Below the pieces are notes generated by a model that saw only the letters and a program-made list of their open reading frames with translations, searched no databases and was not told where the DNA came from. From NCBI GenBank assembly GCA_014377915.1, contig JACMOT010000315.1, positions 1-6,664 on the forward strand: a stretch of 6,664 bases of DNA, in the 5' to 3' direction. Source of the DNA: Tardiphaga sp. Lineage in GTDB: Bacteria > Pseudomonadota > Alphaproteobacteria > Rhizobiales > Xanthobacteraceae. Every line of letters starts with the position of its first letter. Position 1 is the stretch's first letter. Below are positions 1 to 6,517 of the stretch, piece by piece. The position numbers and the translations under genes are program-made.

Positions 1-847
1 CGTGTCCGCCGCCGGCGCGCTCGGTATGGAAGGCGAGGATGGTGCGGCCCTTGAAGGCCTTGAGCGTGTCCTCGACGAAGCCGGATTCGTTCAGCGTATC
101 CGAATGGATCATCACCTGCACGTCATGGTCGTCGGCGACCGTGAGGCAGTTGTCGATCGCGGCCGGCGTGGTGCCCCAGTCCTCGTGCAGCTTCAGCGCG
201 CAGGCCCCCGCATGGATCATCTCGATCAGGGCCGCCGGCTTCGAGGCGTTGCCCTTGCCGGAGATGCCGAGATTGACCGGGAAGGCATCGAACGACTGGA
301 TCATCCGCGCGATGTGCCACGGGCCGGGCGTGCAGGTGGTCGCGAAGGTGCCGTGCGAAGGACCGGTGCCGCCGCCGAGCATCGAGGTGACACCGGACAT
401 CAGCGCATGCTCGATCTGCTGCGGACATATGAAATGGATGTGGCTGTCGAAACCGCCGGCGGTGAGGATTTTTCCTTCGCCCGCGATCACGTCGGTGCCT
501 GGACCGACATTGATGGTAACGCCGGGCTGGATGTCGGGATTGCCGGCCTTGCCGATGGCGCAGATATAGCCTTCCTTGATGGCGACGTCGGCCTTGACGA
601 TTCCCCAGTGGTCGACGATCAGCACGTTGGTGATCACGGTATCGACCGCGCCCTCGGCATTGGTGGCCTGCGACTGCCCCATGCCGTCACGGATCACCTT
701 GCCGCCGCCGAACTTCACCTCCTCGCCGTAGATGGTGAAATCCTTTTCCACCTCGATGATCAGGTCGGTATCGGCGAGCCGCACGCGATCGCCGGTGGTG
801 GGGCCGAACATGTCGGCATAGACGGAACGCTTGATTTTCACGGACAT
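1..847 (-). CDS. ureC: Urease alpha subunit UreC, 5' part (3' end beyond window)
   Basis: Catalytic subunit of nickel urease, which hydrolyses urea to ammonia and carbamate in the cytoplasm. The first 282 codons are present of about 570 usual for the family, and the reading frame is open to the window edge. The N-terminus ([20 protein letters not shown]) is typical of UreC. Counted from this start, the active-site residues seen are His136 and His138 (HIHFICPQQ), the Lys219 that is carbamylated in known ureases and His221 (LKLHEDWG), His248 (IHSDTLNES) and His274 (FHTE). They match Klebsiella numbering with an offset of 2. The motif after His274 reads HTERAGGGH instead of the near-invariant HTEGAGGGH (Arg277), and residue 271 is Leu where reference ureases have His. 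The start lies 11 bp after the vapC stop, with no good ribosome binding site (only TAGG). The catalytic Cys and His of the mobile flap and the last nickel ligand (Asp) lie outside the window. Confidence 0.97.
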   Translation of the reverse strand, partial: MSVKIKRSVYADMFGPTTGDRVRLADTDLIIEVEKDFTIYGEEVKFGGGKVIRDGMGQSQATNAEGAVDTVITNVLIVDHWGIVKADVAIKEGYICAIGKAGNPDIQPGVTINVGPGTDVIAGEGKILTAGGFDSHIHFICPQQIEHALMSGVTSMLGGGTGPSHGTFATTCTPGPWHIARMIQSFDAFPVNLGISGKGNASKPAALIEMIHAGACALKLHEDWGTTPAAIDNCLTVADDHDVQVMIHSDTLNESGFVEDTLKAFKGRTILAFHTERAGGGH

Positions 848-858
848 GGGGGGCCTAT

Positions 859-1251
859 TCAGATTTCGAGCAGCGAGAAGGTTGGATGCTTTGCGGCGTC
901 CTTGTCGAAGGTCAGCGTTTTCTGGCAACCTGCCGACTGGTTCAATTCGCCTATCAGATAGTCAGCGAAATCCGCTGGGCCCTTTTTGTAGAGCTCGACG
1001 GCACGAGCCGTTGCCGCAGGTTCGGCAAACGTGAATTCCGGGGAAGCCGCGACGCGTATCAGCCGGTCGTAGATGGCGTCGTCGTCGAGGCGGAACTTAC
1101 GGCGCAACGTCCAAACAAACTCCACAAGCACGATCGGACTAACAAAAACCGGCGCTTGGCTTCGGACCAACTCGCGGACCGCGGCTGCCTGCTGAGGATG
1201 ATCGATGGGATCGAAGAACCGAAGCAGCAGATTGGTGTCGATCCCGATCAT
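859..1251 (-). CDS. vapC: VapC-family PIN-domain toxin (ribonuclease)
   Basis: A 130-residue protein spanning a single PIN domain, the usual size of a VapC toxin. VapC toxins are Mg2+-dependent endoribonucleases that block translation by cutting specific RNAs and are held inactive by their VapB partner. The acidic residues expected to bind metal are all visible: Asp5 in IDTNLLLRF, Glu44 in VEFVW, Asp94 and Asp97 in DFADYLIG, and Asp116 in TFDKDA. The toxin therefore looks catalytically intact. Its ATG overlaps the vapB stop codon as ATGA, which implies translational coupling; there is only a weak GGA upstream. The stop is followed 11 bp later by the ureC start, so the toxin gene sits inside the urease structural genes. 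Family assignment is firm. The RNA target cannot be read from sequence. Confidence 0.92.
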   Translation of the reverse strand: MIGIDTNLLLRFFDPIDHPQQAAAVRELVRSQAPVFVSPIVLVEFVWTLRRKFRLDDDAIYDRLIRVAASPEFTFAEPAATARAVELYKKGPADFADYLIGELNQSAGCQKTLTFDKDAAKHPTFSLLEI

Positions 1252-1532
1252 TTCTGCTGATTCCGAATACGCTCTTCCTGCGCTTCCATTTCATCGCCTA
1301 TTGCATCACCGATATCTTTCTGGGTGAGCGGGCGCCCCGAAGACGGCAACGTCAGTTCATCCAGACCTTCAAAAATGCTCCGCCGGAGCACCGGAGTGAC
1401 TGTGAGTTCGCCGGAGTCGGCGAGATCAAAACTAAGGCGATCGCCTTCCTTCACGCCGAGGCGTTCCCGGATGGCGTCGGGCAGCGTGATCTGTCCGTTG
1501 GAAGCCATGACTGCAGTCGCTCTGTAAGACAT
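1248..1532 (-). CDS. vapB: VapB-family antitoxin, SpoVT/AbrB-type
   Basis: A 94-residue antitoxin. Residues 1 to about 48 form a swapped-hairpin AbrB/SpoVT DNA-binding domain (SNGQITLPDAIRERLGVKEG is the diagnostic stretch). The rest (residues about 50 to 94) is a charged tail of the kind that wraps around and neutralises the PIN toxin. I chose the ATG at 1532 because a strong GAGGAG lies 7 nt upstream and because the domain begins right there. An in-frame ATG at 1577 would add 15 residues that do not look like any part of the family. The gene overlaps vapC by 4 bp, the standard antitoxin-first layout. Such proteins normally repress their own operon together with the toxin; a candidate operator lies just upstream at 1548-1568. 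The 3' end of the gene is poorer in G+C than its neighbours (28 of 60 bases at 1261-1320), compatible with acquisition from elsewhere. Confidence 0.9.
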   Translation of the reverse strand: MSYRATAVMASNGQITLPDAIRERLGVKEGDRLSFDLADSGELTVTPVLRRSIFEGLDELTLPSSGRPLTQKDIGDAIGDEMEAQEERIRNQQK

Positions 1533-1539
1533 GTCGTGT

Positions 1540-1545
1540 CTCCTC
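1540..1545 (-). promoter_or_regulatory. Ribosome binding site of vapB
   Basis: On the minus strand this reads GAGGAG, followed by a 7-nt spacer (ACACGAC) and the ATG at 1532. It is one of the strongest Shine-Dalgarno matches in the window, and it decides the vapB start over the upstream in-frame ATG at 1577. Confidence 0.8.
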
Positions 1546-1547
1546 AG

Positions 1548-1568
1548 ATGGCAGGATATTCCTTCCAT
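1548..1568. promoter_or_regulatory. Imperfect inverted repeat, candidate VapBC operator
   Basis: On the minus strand, 9-nt arms ATGGAAGGA and TCCTGCCAT flank a 3-nt centre ATA. Eight of the nine arm positions are complementary. The site lies in the 55-bp gap between ureB and vapB, immediately upstream of the vapB ribosome binding site, where VapBC complexes usually bind to repress their own transcription. It also covers the possible -10 element. The symmetry is seen directly; the operator role is inferred from position and from the AbrB-type DNA-binding domain of VapB. Confidence 0.45.
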
Positions 1569-1581
1569 AGACCCCAATCAA
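1553..1581 (-). promoter_or_regulatory. Possible sigma-70-like promoter for vapBC
   Basis: On the minus strand a TTGATT (1581-1576) is separated by exactly 17 nt from TATCCT (1558-1553). Each hexamer matches the sigma-70 consensus at 4 of 6 positions. The expected transcript start would lie just before the vapB ribosome binding site, giving a very short leader. The match is modest and could be chance; its overlap with the inverted repeat is what makes it worth listing. Confidence 0.25.
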
Positions 1582-1587
1582 CGCAGT

Positions 1588-1893
1588 TCACAACTTCCCC
1601 ATCACGTCGCCGCGAAAGCCATAGACCTCGCGCTTGCCGGCCAGTTCGACCAGTTGCACGTCGCGGCTCTGGCCGGGCTCGAAGCGCACCGCGGTCCCGG
1701 CGGCGATATCGAGGCGCATGCCGCGGGGCTTAGCGCGGTCGAATTTCAGCCCGGGGTTGGTCTCGAAGAAATGATAGTGTGAGCCGACCTGGATCGGGCG
1801 ATCGCCGGAATTGGCCACGGTGAGCGTCACGGTGGCACGGCCGGCATTGAGTTCGATCTCGCCGTCCTGGATGAAGAGTTCGCCGGGGATCAT
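1588..1893 (-). CDS. ureB: Urease beta subunit UreB
   Basis: A 101-residue structural subunit, the standard length for a stand-alone bacterial UreB. It packs with UreA and UreC into the (UreABC)3 enzyme and has no catalytic residues itself. Family hallmarks are the start MIPGE, the central [15 protein letters not shown] (residues 32-46) and [17 protein letters not shown] (58-74), and the late VYGF (90-93). The ATG at 1893 has AAAGGA upstream, partly overlapping the stop codon of the preceding DMP19-like gene, so the two are probably co-translated. Unusually, the next gene downstream is not ureC but vapB, 55 bp away. Confidence 0.97.
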   Translation of the reverse strand: MIPGELFIQDGEIELNAGRATVTLTVANSGDRPIQVGSHYHFFETNPGLKFDRAKPRGMRLDIAAGTAVRFEPGQSRDVQLVELAGKREVYGFRGDVMGKL

Positions 1894-1903
1894 GGTCGGT
1901 CCT

Positions 1904-2305
1904 TTACAGATCTTCGTCTTCGCTGAGCTTCAGTTCGAACGCCTCGGCAGCCTGCTGGATGGCATCTTCGAGATCGCCGAGCGGGCTGTTCAGCTCCCAT
2001 AATTTGTTGCCGAGCGGGCTGGCCGGATCCAGCATCGCCTTCGACGCCAGATCGCGCCAGTCGTCCTGATCATCCGGAAACTCTGCGATCGCCGCCTCGA
2101 CGATCGGTGCCGCCTCGGGAGCGCCGATAATCCTGAGCGCTTCGGGGATCAGCACGATGTTGGTGCGATCCCAGTTGGCGAACAGTTGCGAGAACCCGCC
2201 ATTGTACCACTCGCCGTGAAAATCCTCGACCAGCGCCAGCGCGTCCTCGGGCAGGCTGAGGTCGAAGTCGGCCGGGTCCTTCCCCGGCTTCGCGATGTCA
2301 GCCAT
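1904..2305 (-). CDS. Small acidic DUF4375 / DMP19-like protein of unknown function
   Basis: A 133-residue soluble protein with no signal peptide or membrane segment. Residues 33-44 ([12 protein letters not shown]) resemble the NGGF-Q-F-N core of the DUF4375 (DMP19) family, named after a Neisseria protein described as a DNA mimic. The protein is strongly acidic: I count 17 Asp and 13 Glu against 5 Lys and 3 Arg, with an acidic tail (LSEDEDL). It lies between ureA (12-bp gap) and ureB (10-bp gap). A GGAG sits 7 nt before the ATG and its stop codon overlaps the ureB ribosome binding site, so it is clearly part of the operon. A urease-linked role is suggested only by position; I see no catalytic motif. 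The family call is moderately sure, and the gene call itself is strong. Confidence 0.8.
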   Translation of the reverse strand: MADIAKPGKDPADFDLSLPEDALALVEDFHGEWYNGGFSQLFANWDRTNIVLIPEALRIIGAPEAAPIVEAAIAEFPDDQDDWRDLASKAMLDPASPLGNKLWELNSPLGDLEDAIQQAAEAFELKLSEDEDL

Positions 2306-2317
2306 CCCAAAACTCCG

Positions 2318-2620
2318 TCAGCGAATCGGCTCATGCACGGTCACCAGCTTGGTCCCGTCCGGGAAGGTGGCCTCGACCTGGATGTCGTGAATCATCTCGG
2401 CGATGCCGTCCATGCACTGGGCGCGGGTGATAACCTCGGCACCGGCCTTCATCAGTTCGGCGACGGTGCGGCCGTCGCGCGCGCCCTCGACGATAAAATC
2501 GGAAATGATCGCGATCGCTTCGGGATGGTTGAGCTTGACGCCGCGCTCGAGCCTTCGGCGCGCGACGATCGCGGCCATCGAGATCAGCAGCTTGTCCTTT
2601 TCACGGGGAGACAGATTCAT
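2318..2620 (-). CDS. ureA: Urease gamma subunit UreA
   Basis: A 100-residue structural subunit, exactly the family's usual size. It starts [17 protein letters not shown], contains the conserved [20 protein letters not shown] (residues 31-50) and ends in the typical VTVHEPI. UreA forms the outer helical part of each UreABC trimer and has no active-site residues. The gene follows ureD by 24 bp. Its ribosome binding site is weak (GAG about 8 nt before the ATG). In many bacteria ureA is followed directly by ureB, whereas here the DMP19-like gene intervenes. Confidence 0.97.
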   Translation of the reverse strand: MNLSPREKDKLLISMAAIVARRRLERGVKLNHPEAIAIISDFIVEGARDGRTVAELMKAGAEVITRAQCMDGIAEMIHDIQVEATFPDGTKLVTVHEPIR

Positions 2621-2644
2621 CAGCGCACTCTGAATTCATTAACG

Positions 2645-3478
2645 TTAGTTCAGCCACAGCCGCGGCAGCGCGGCGCCGGAACGCGCCAGCACGTTCATCA
2701 TGTCGACGCGCAGCCGGGCGGCATCTTGCGCACAGAAGCGGGCCATTGCAAATCCGTTCCAGCAGGAGATCCCGACCTCGCCGCCGAAGTTTTCAGCGGC
2801 CTCGCGGATCCGCTCCACCAGGGCCTCGTCGCCGGGCACGATCAGCGCCGTGCCGATCGCCAGACCGCCCTTGGCGATCGCCGGACGCGCCAGCTTTTCG
2901 CCGAGGTCGCCGTCGAGCCGAACGGTTTCGGCAAAAACCAGCTTGCCGCCCCGGCGCAATCGCCAGCGGTCGATAAAACGGCCGGACAGCATCTTTTCGC
3001 CCATCGCGGCGCGGCCGAAGATGACGATCTCGCACAGCACCAGCGAGGCGGTGGCATCCAGATCAATGTCGATGGCGCGCTCGGTCCGGGACCGGTCGAA
3101 CAAGATGGTTTCCTGCGGCATCCATGACAAATGCGCGCCGGCTTCGACCTTCAACGCGATGTTGATCGCGGCCGAAGGACCATGGGAGCGATAGACCTTT
3201 TCGGCCGCGGCGGTGGTCACGGTCAGGCAGGTGCCTTCGCCGGCCGTAACGTCGATGTCGAAGCGATCCCCACCGGCCGCGCCGCCGGCGGTGTTGACGA
3301 ACATCGCGGAAAGGCCGTGATCCTCCGGGGACGGAAACCGGACGCGGAGCGAGCCGGATTCATGCAACTGGCGGCGCCGGGTCTTGCCGTCCACCATCTG
3401 TACGTCGAAGGTCACCGATCCCCGGGCGCGGTTGGCGGCAAAGATCGCCGAAGCGACGCTGGTCGGACTGGTCGGCAT
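2645..3478 (-). CDS. ureD: Urease accessory protein UreD (UreH)
   Basis: A 277-residue chaperone that binds apo-urease and, with UreF and UreG, supports delivery of nickel and CO2 to the active site. Family signatures are NTAGGAAGGDR (residues 62-72), TTAAAEKVYRS (88-98), LSWMPQETILFD (117-128) and LCEIVIFGR (148-156). Length and order match full UreD, with no sign of truncation. The ATG at 3478 is preceded by AGGA about 6 nt away. The gene begins 20 bp after the urtE stop, linking transport genes and urease genes into one probable transcript. The G+C content is high here (45 of 60 bases at 2821-2880), typical of the host genes. Confidence 0.96.
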   Translation of the reverse strand: MPTSPTSVASAIFAANRARGSVTFDVQMVDGKTRRRQLHESGSLRVRFPSPEDHGLSAMFVNTAGGAAGGDRFDIDVTAGEGTCLTVTTAAAEKVYRSHGPSAAINIALKVEAGAHLSWMPQETILFDRSRTERAIDIDLDATASLVLCEIVIFGRAAMGEKMLSGRFIDRWRLRRGGKLVFAETVRLDGDLGEKLARPAIAKGGLAIGTALIVPGDEALVERIREAAENFGGEVGISCWNGFAMARFCAQDAARLRVDMMNVLARSGAALPRLWLN

Positions 3479-3498
3479 GCATTTCCTGGTGGCGGCGA

Positions 3499-4194
3499 TT
3501 ACAGCGCCATCTGGCGGCTGATCTCGGCAGGATCAAGCGTGGAGCGATCGCAGGCGAATTTGACAACGCCGCGGTCCATCACGGCGAAGTTGTCGCCGAG
3601 CTCGCAGGCAAAGTCGAGATATTGTTCGACCAGCACGATCGAGATGGTGCCCAGGCTGCGCAGATAGGAGATGGCGCGGCCGATGTCCTTGATGATGGAA
3701 GGCTGGATGCCTTCGGTGGGTTCGTCCAGCAACAGCAGTTTTGGCCGCATCACCAGTGCACGGCCGATCGCCAGCTGTTGCTGCTGGCCGCCGGAGAGAT
3801 CACCGCCGCGGCGGCCGAGCATCGATTTGAGCACCGGAAACAGCGCGAACACGTCGGCTGGGATATTGCGGTCGGCGCGCTTCAGCGGCGCGTAGCCGGT
3901 CTTGAGGTTCTCTTCCACGGTGAGCAGCGGAAAGATCTCGCGGCCCTGCGGCACGAAGGAAATGCCGCGGCGCGCCCGCTCATATGGTTTCAGGGTGGAA
4001 ATATCGACGCCATCGAAGGTGATCGTGCCGCCGGAGATGGCCTGCTGGCCGACCATCGCGCGCAACAGGCTGGTCTTGCCGACGCCGTTGCGACCGAGCA
4101 CGCAGGTCACCTTGCCGGGCTCCGCGCTGACGGTGACGCCGCGCAGCGCCTGCGCCGCGCCGTAATGCAGACTGATATTGTCGACTTTCAGCAT
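3499..4194 (-). CDS. urtE: Urea ABC transporter ATPase UrtE
   Basis: A 231-residue ATPase of the LivF-like branch and the second motor subunit of the urea importer. Walker A is GRNGVGKT (34-41), the Q-loop is Gln83 in VPQGREIFP, the signature is LSGGQQQQLAIGRAL (133-147) and Walker B is LLLLDEPTEG (153-162). The usual H-loop His is Gln191 in VEQY, which is normal for LivF/UrtE-type ATPases. UrtE is preferred over LivF because of the neighbours UrtC, UrtD and UreD. The ATG at 4194 has AAAGGA 11 nt upstream, a slightly long spacing. A 151-bp gap with a palindromic repeat separates it from urtD, the only break in the otherwise tight urtC-ureD stretch. Confidence 0.95.
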   Translation of the reverse strand: MLKVDNISLHYGAAQALRGVTVSAEPGKVTCVLGRNGVGKTSLLRAMVGQQAISGGTITFDGVDISTLKPYERARRGISFVPQGREIFPLLTVEENLKTGYAPLKRADRNIPADVFALFPVLKSMLGRRGGDLSGGQQQQLAIGRALVMRPKLLLLDEPTEGIQPSIIKDIGRAISYLRSLGTISIVLVEQYLDFACELGDNFAVMDRGVVKFACDRSTLDPAEISRQMAL

Positions 4195-4221
4195 GGTGAT
4201 CGAAGTCCTTTGCCGCGCTCT

Positions 4222-4342
4222 CCGCGTCGTCCCCGCGAAGGCGGGGACCCATACACGCTGTCGTTCTGTCTGCCCCCGGCGCCGGTGTCTTCACCAAGAG
4301 GACCGGAGGTTATGGGTCCCCGCCTTCGCAGGGACGACACGG
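4222..4342. repeat. Palindromic intergenic repeat (REP-like, CGTCGTCCCCGCGAAGGCGG family)
   Basis: Two 32-nt arms (4222-4253 and 4311-4342) are inverted copies matching at 30 of 32 positions, separated by 57 nt. Within the left arm, CCCCGC and GCGGGG form a perfect 6-bp stem around GAAG; the right arm has the same stem with a substitution. Translated, such units give VPAKAGTH- and GPRLRGDD-like peptides that often appear in spurious ORFs of Bradyrhizobium-type genomes. The element fills most of the urtD-urtE gap and ends 3 bp before the urtD stop codon. In RNA it would form a long hairpin after urtD, which could protect upstream mRNA or lower urtE expression; that is inference. Confidence 0.85.
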
Positions 4343-4345
4343 AGT

Positions 4346-5194
<849 letters not shown>

Positions 5195-5199
5195 GCGCC

Positions 5200-6369
5200 C
5201 TACTCCGCCAGATTGGGTTTGCTGACGCCATCTTCGGCGGCGGCGCTGTCGGCATTAGCGGTGTCGCGCCGGGCCTTCCACGGCTCCCACCAGGCGTTGA
5301 AGGTGCCCACGATACCTTTCGGCAGCAGCAGCGTCACCAGGATGAACAGCGCGCCCAGCATGAACAGCCAGTACGGCGCAAGAGCCCCCGAGGTGAACAC
5401 CGTCTTGGCGTAGTTGACGACCACGGCGCCGAGGGCCGCGCCGATCAGCGTGCCGCGACCGCCGTCCGCGACCCAGTTCACCGCCTCGATCGAATTGGCG
5501 GGCGCGAATTCGCCGGGGTTGATGATGCCGACCTGCGGCACGTAGAGCGCGCCGGCGACGCCGGCCATGCAGGCCGACAGCGTGAATACGAACAGCTTGT
5601 AGGATTCAACGCGGTACCCCAGAAACCGGGTGCGGGACTCGGAGTCGCGGATCGCGATCAGTACCTTGCCGAGTTTGGAGGTGACGACGGCGCGGCACAT
5701 CAGGAAGCCGAGCCCCAGCGCCAGGCAACTCAGCGCGAACAAAGCTGCGCGGGTGCCTTCGGCCTGCACGCTGAAGCCGAGAATGTCCTTGAAGTCGGTC
5801 AGGCCGTTATTGCCGCCAAAGCCAAAATCATTGCGGAAAAAGGCCAGCAGCAGGGCGTAGGTCATCGCTTGCGTGATAATCGACAGATAGACGCCGCTGA
5901 CCCGGGAGCGGAAGGTGAGCCAGCCGAAGCCGAAGGCGAGCAGTCCCGGCGCGATAAGCACCATCGCGGCGGCGAACCAGAACATGTCGAAGCCGTACCA
6001 GTACCAGGGCAGCTCCTTGTAATTCAGGAACACCATGAAGTCCGGCAGTACTGGATTGCCGTAGACGCCGCGCGGGCCGATCTGGCGCATCAGGTACATG
6101 CCCATCGCGTAGCCGCCGAGCGCGAAGAACGCGCCGTGGCCGAGCGAGAGAATCCCGCAATAGCCCCAGATCAGGTCGATCGACAGCGCCAGGATGGCGT
6201 AACAGACATATTTGCCGAACAGCGCCATCAGATAGGTCGGCACCTGGAACAGGGAGTCGGCCGGCAGCAGCAAATTCGACAGCGGGATCAGCACGCCGAC
6301 GGTGGCGACGACCAGCAAGAAGACGGTGGCACCGCGGTCCAGCGAACGGGTGAGGATATGCGGGGTCAT
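5200..6369 (-). CDS. urtC: Urea ABC transporter permease UrtC
   Basis: A 389-residue inner-membrane permease of the LivM type that with UrtB forms the urea channel. Hydrophobic segments are visible at about 15-35, 47-67, 73-94, 128-150, 208-228, 262-282 and 330-352, among others. The diagnostic stretch WGYCGILSLGHGAFFALGGY spans residues 68-87. Other conserved blocks include RDSESRTRFLGY, the loop thought to contact the ATPases, and ADGGRGTLIGA. The C-terminal tail (about 365-389) is hydrophilic and poorly conserved in appearance. The ATG at 6369 has GGAG 7 nt upstream. A 148-bp gap with a palindromic repeat separates it from urtB; urtD follows after 5 bp. Confidence 0.95.
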   Translation of the reverse strand: MTPHILTRSLDRGATVFLLVVATVGVLIPLSNLLLPADSLFQVPTYLMALFGKYVCYAILALSIDLIWGYCGILSLGHGAFFALGGYAMGMYLMRQIGPRGVYGNPVLPDFMVFLNYKELPWYWYGFDMFWFAAAMVLIAPGLLAFGFGWLTFRSRVSGVYLSIITQAMTYALLLAFFRNDFGFGGNNGLTDFKDILGFSVQAEGTRAALFALSCLALGLGFLMCRAVVTSKLGKVLIAIRDSESRTRFLGYRVESYKLFVFTLSACMAGVAGALYVPQVGIINPGEFAPANSIEAVNWVADGGRGTLIGAALGAVVVNYAKTVFTSGALAPYWLFMLGALFILVTLLLPKGIVGTFNAWWEPWKARRDTANADSAAAEDGVSKPNLAE

Positions 6370-6392
6370 GACAGAGCTCCGATGGCTCGGTC

Positions 6393-6479
6393 GTCATTGT
6401 GAGGAGCGAAGCGACGCGGCAATCCAGAAACCACAAGCGAAGACTGGATTGCCTCGTCGCAAGGGCTCCTCGCAATGAC
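6393..6479. repeat. Palindromic intergenic repeat (REP-like, GTCATTGCGAGGAGCGAAGC family)
   Basis: The left arm (6393-6427) and right arm (6444-6479) are imperfect inverted copies of a 35-36 nt unit that starts GTCATTG(T/C)GAGGAGC and ends GGCAATCCAG, separated by 16 nt. Differences are a few substitutions and one single-base gap in the middle. This is a different family from the repeat between urtD and urtE, and I recognise it as a common intergenic repeat of Bradyrhizobium and Rhodopseudomonas genomes. It would form a hairpin in the urtB-urtC leader, ending 23 bp before the urtC start, and so could influence how much message passes into urtC. Confidence 0.8.
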
Positions 6480-6517
6480 AGGCTGATAGGTCGGAGCCAA
6501 AATCGAAATATCCATCA

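Noticed and set aside
2..961. Long plus-strand open frame of 319 codons antisense to ureC and the end of vapC
   Set aside because: It mirrors the ureC reading frame on the opposite strand, as is common in high-G+C genes. The minus strand encodes an unmistakable UreC, and the plus-strand peptide resembles no family.
1533..1577. Upstream in-frame ATG that would lengthen VapB by 15 residues
   Set aside because: The added residues look like translated intergenic DNA and cover the inverted repeat and ribosome binding site. The ATG at 1532 has GAGGAG at ideal spacing.
2631..2647. Two adjacent 8-bp palindromes (TGAATTCA, TAACGTTA) in the ureD-ureA gap
   Set aside because: They are short, AT-rich and partly inside the ureD stop codon. 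Such palindromes occur by chance and have no spacing or pattern suggesting a known operator.
2186..3127. Plus-strand open frame of 313 codons across ureA and ureD
   Set aside because: It is antisense to well-conserved UreA and UreD and has no recognisable domain. It is a composition artefact.
3616..3630. Gln191 in place of the usual H-loop His in UrtE
   Set aside because: VEQ is the normal form in LivF/UrtE ATPases, so it is not a sign of a broken enzyme.
4222..4342. Repeat arms considered as a CRISPR array or rho-independent terminator
   Set aside because: There are only two inverted copies, not direct repeats with spacers, and no U-run follows the hairpin on the minus strand.
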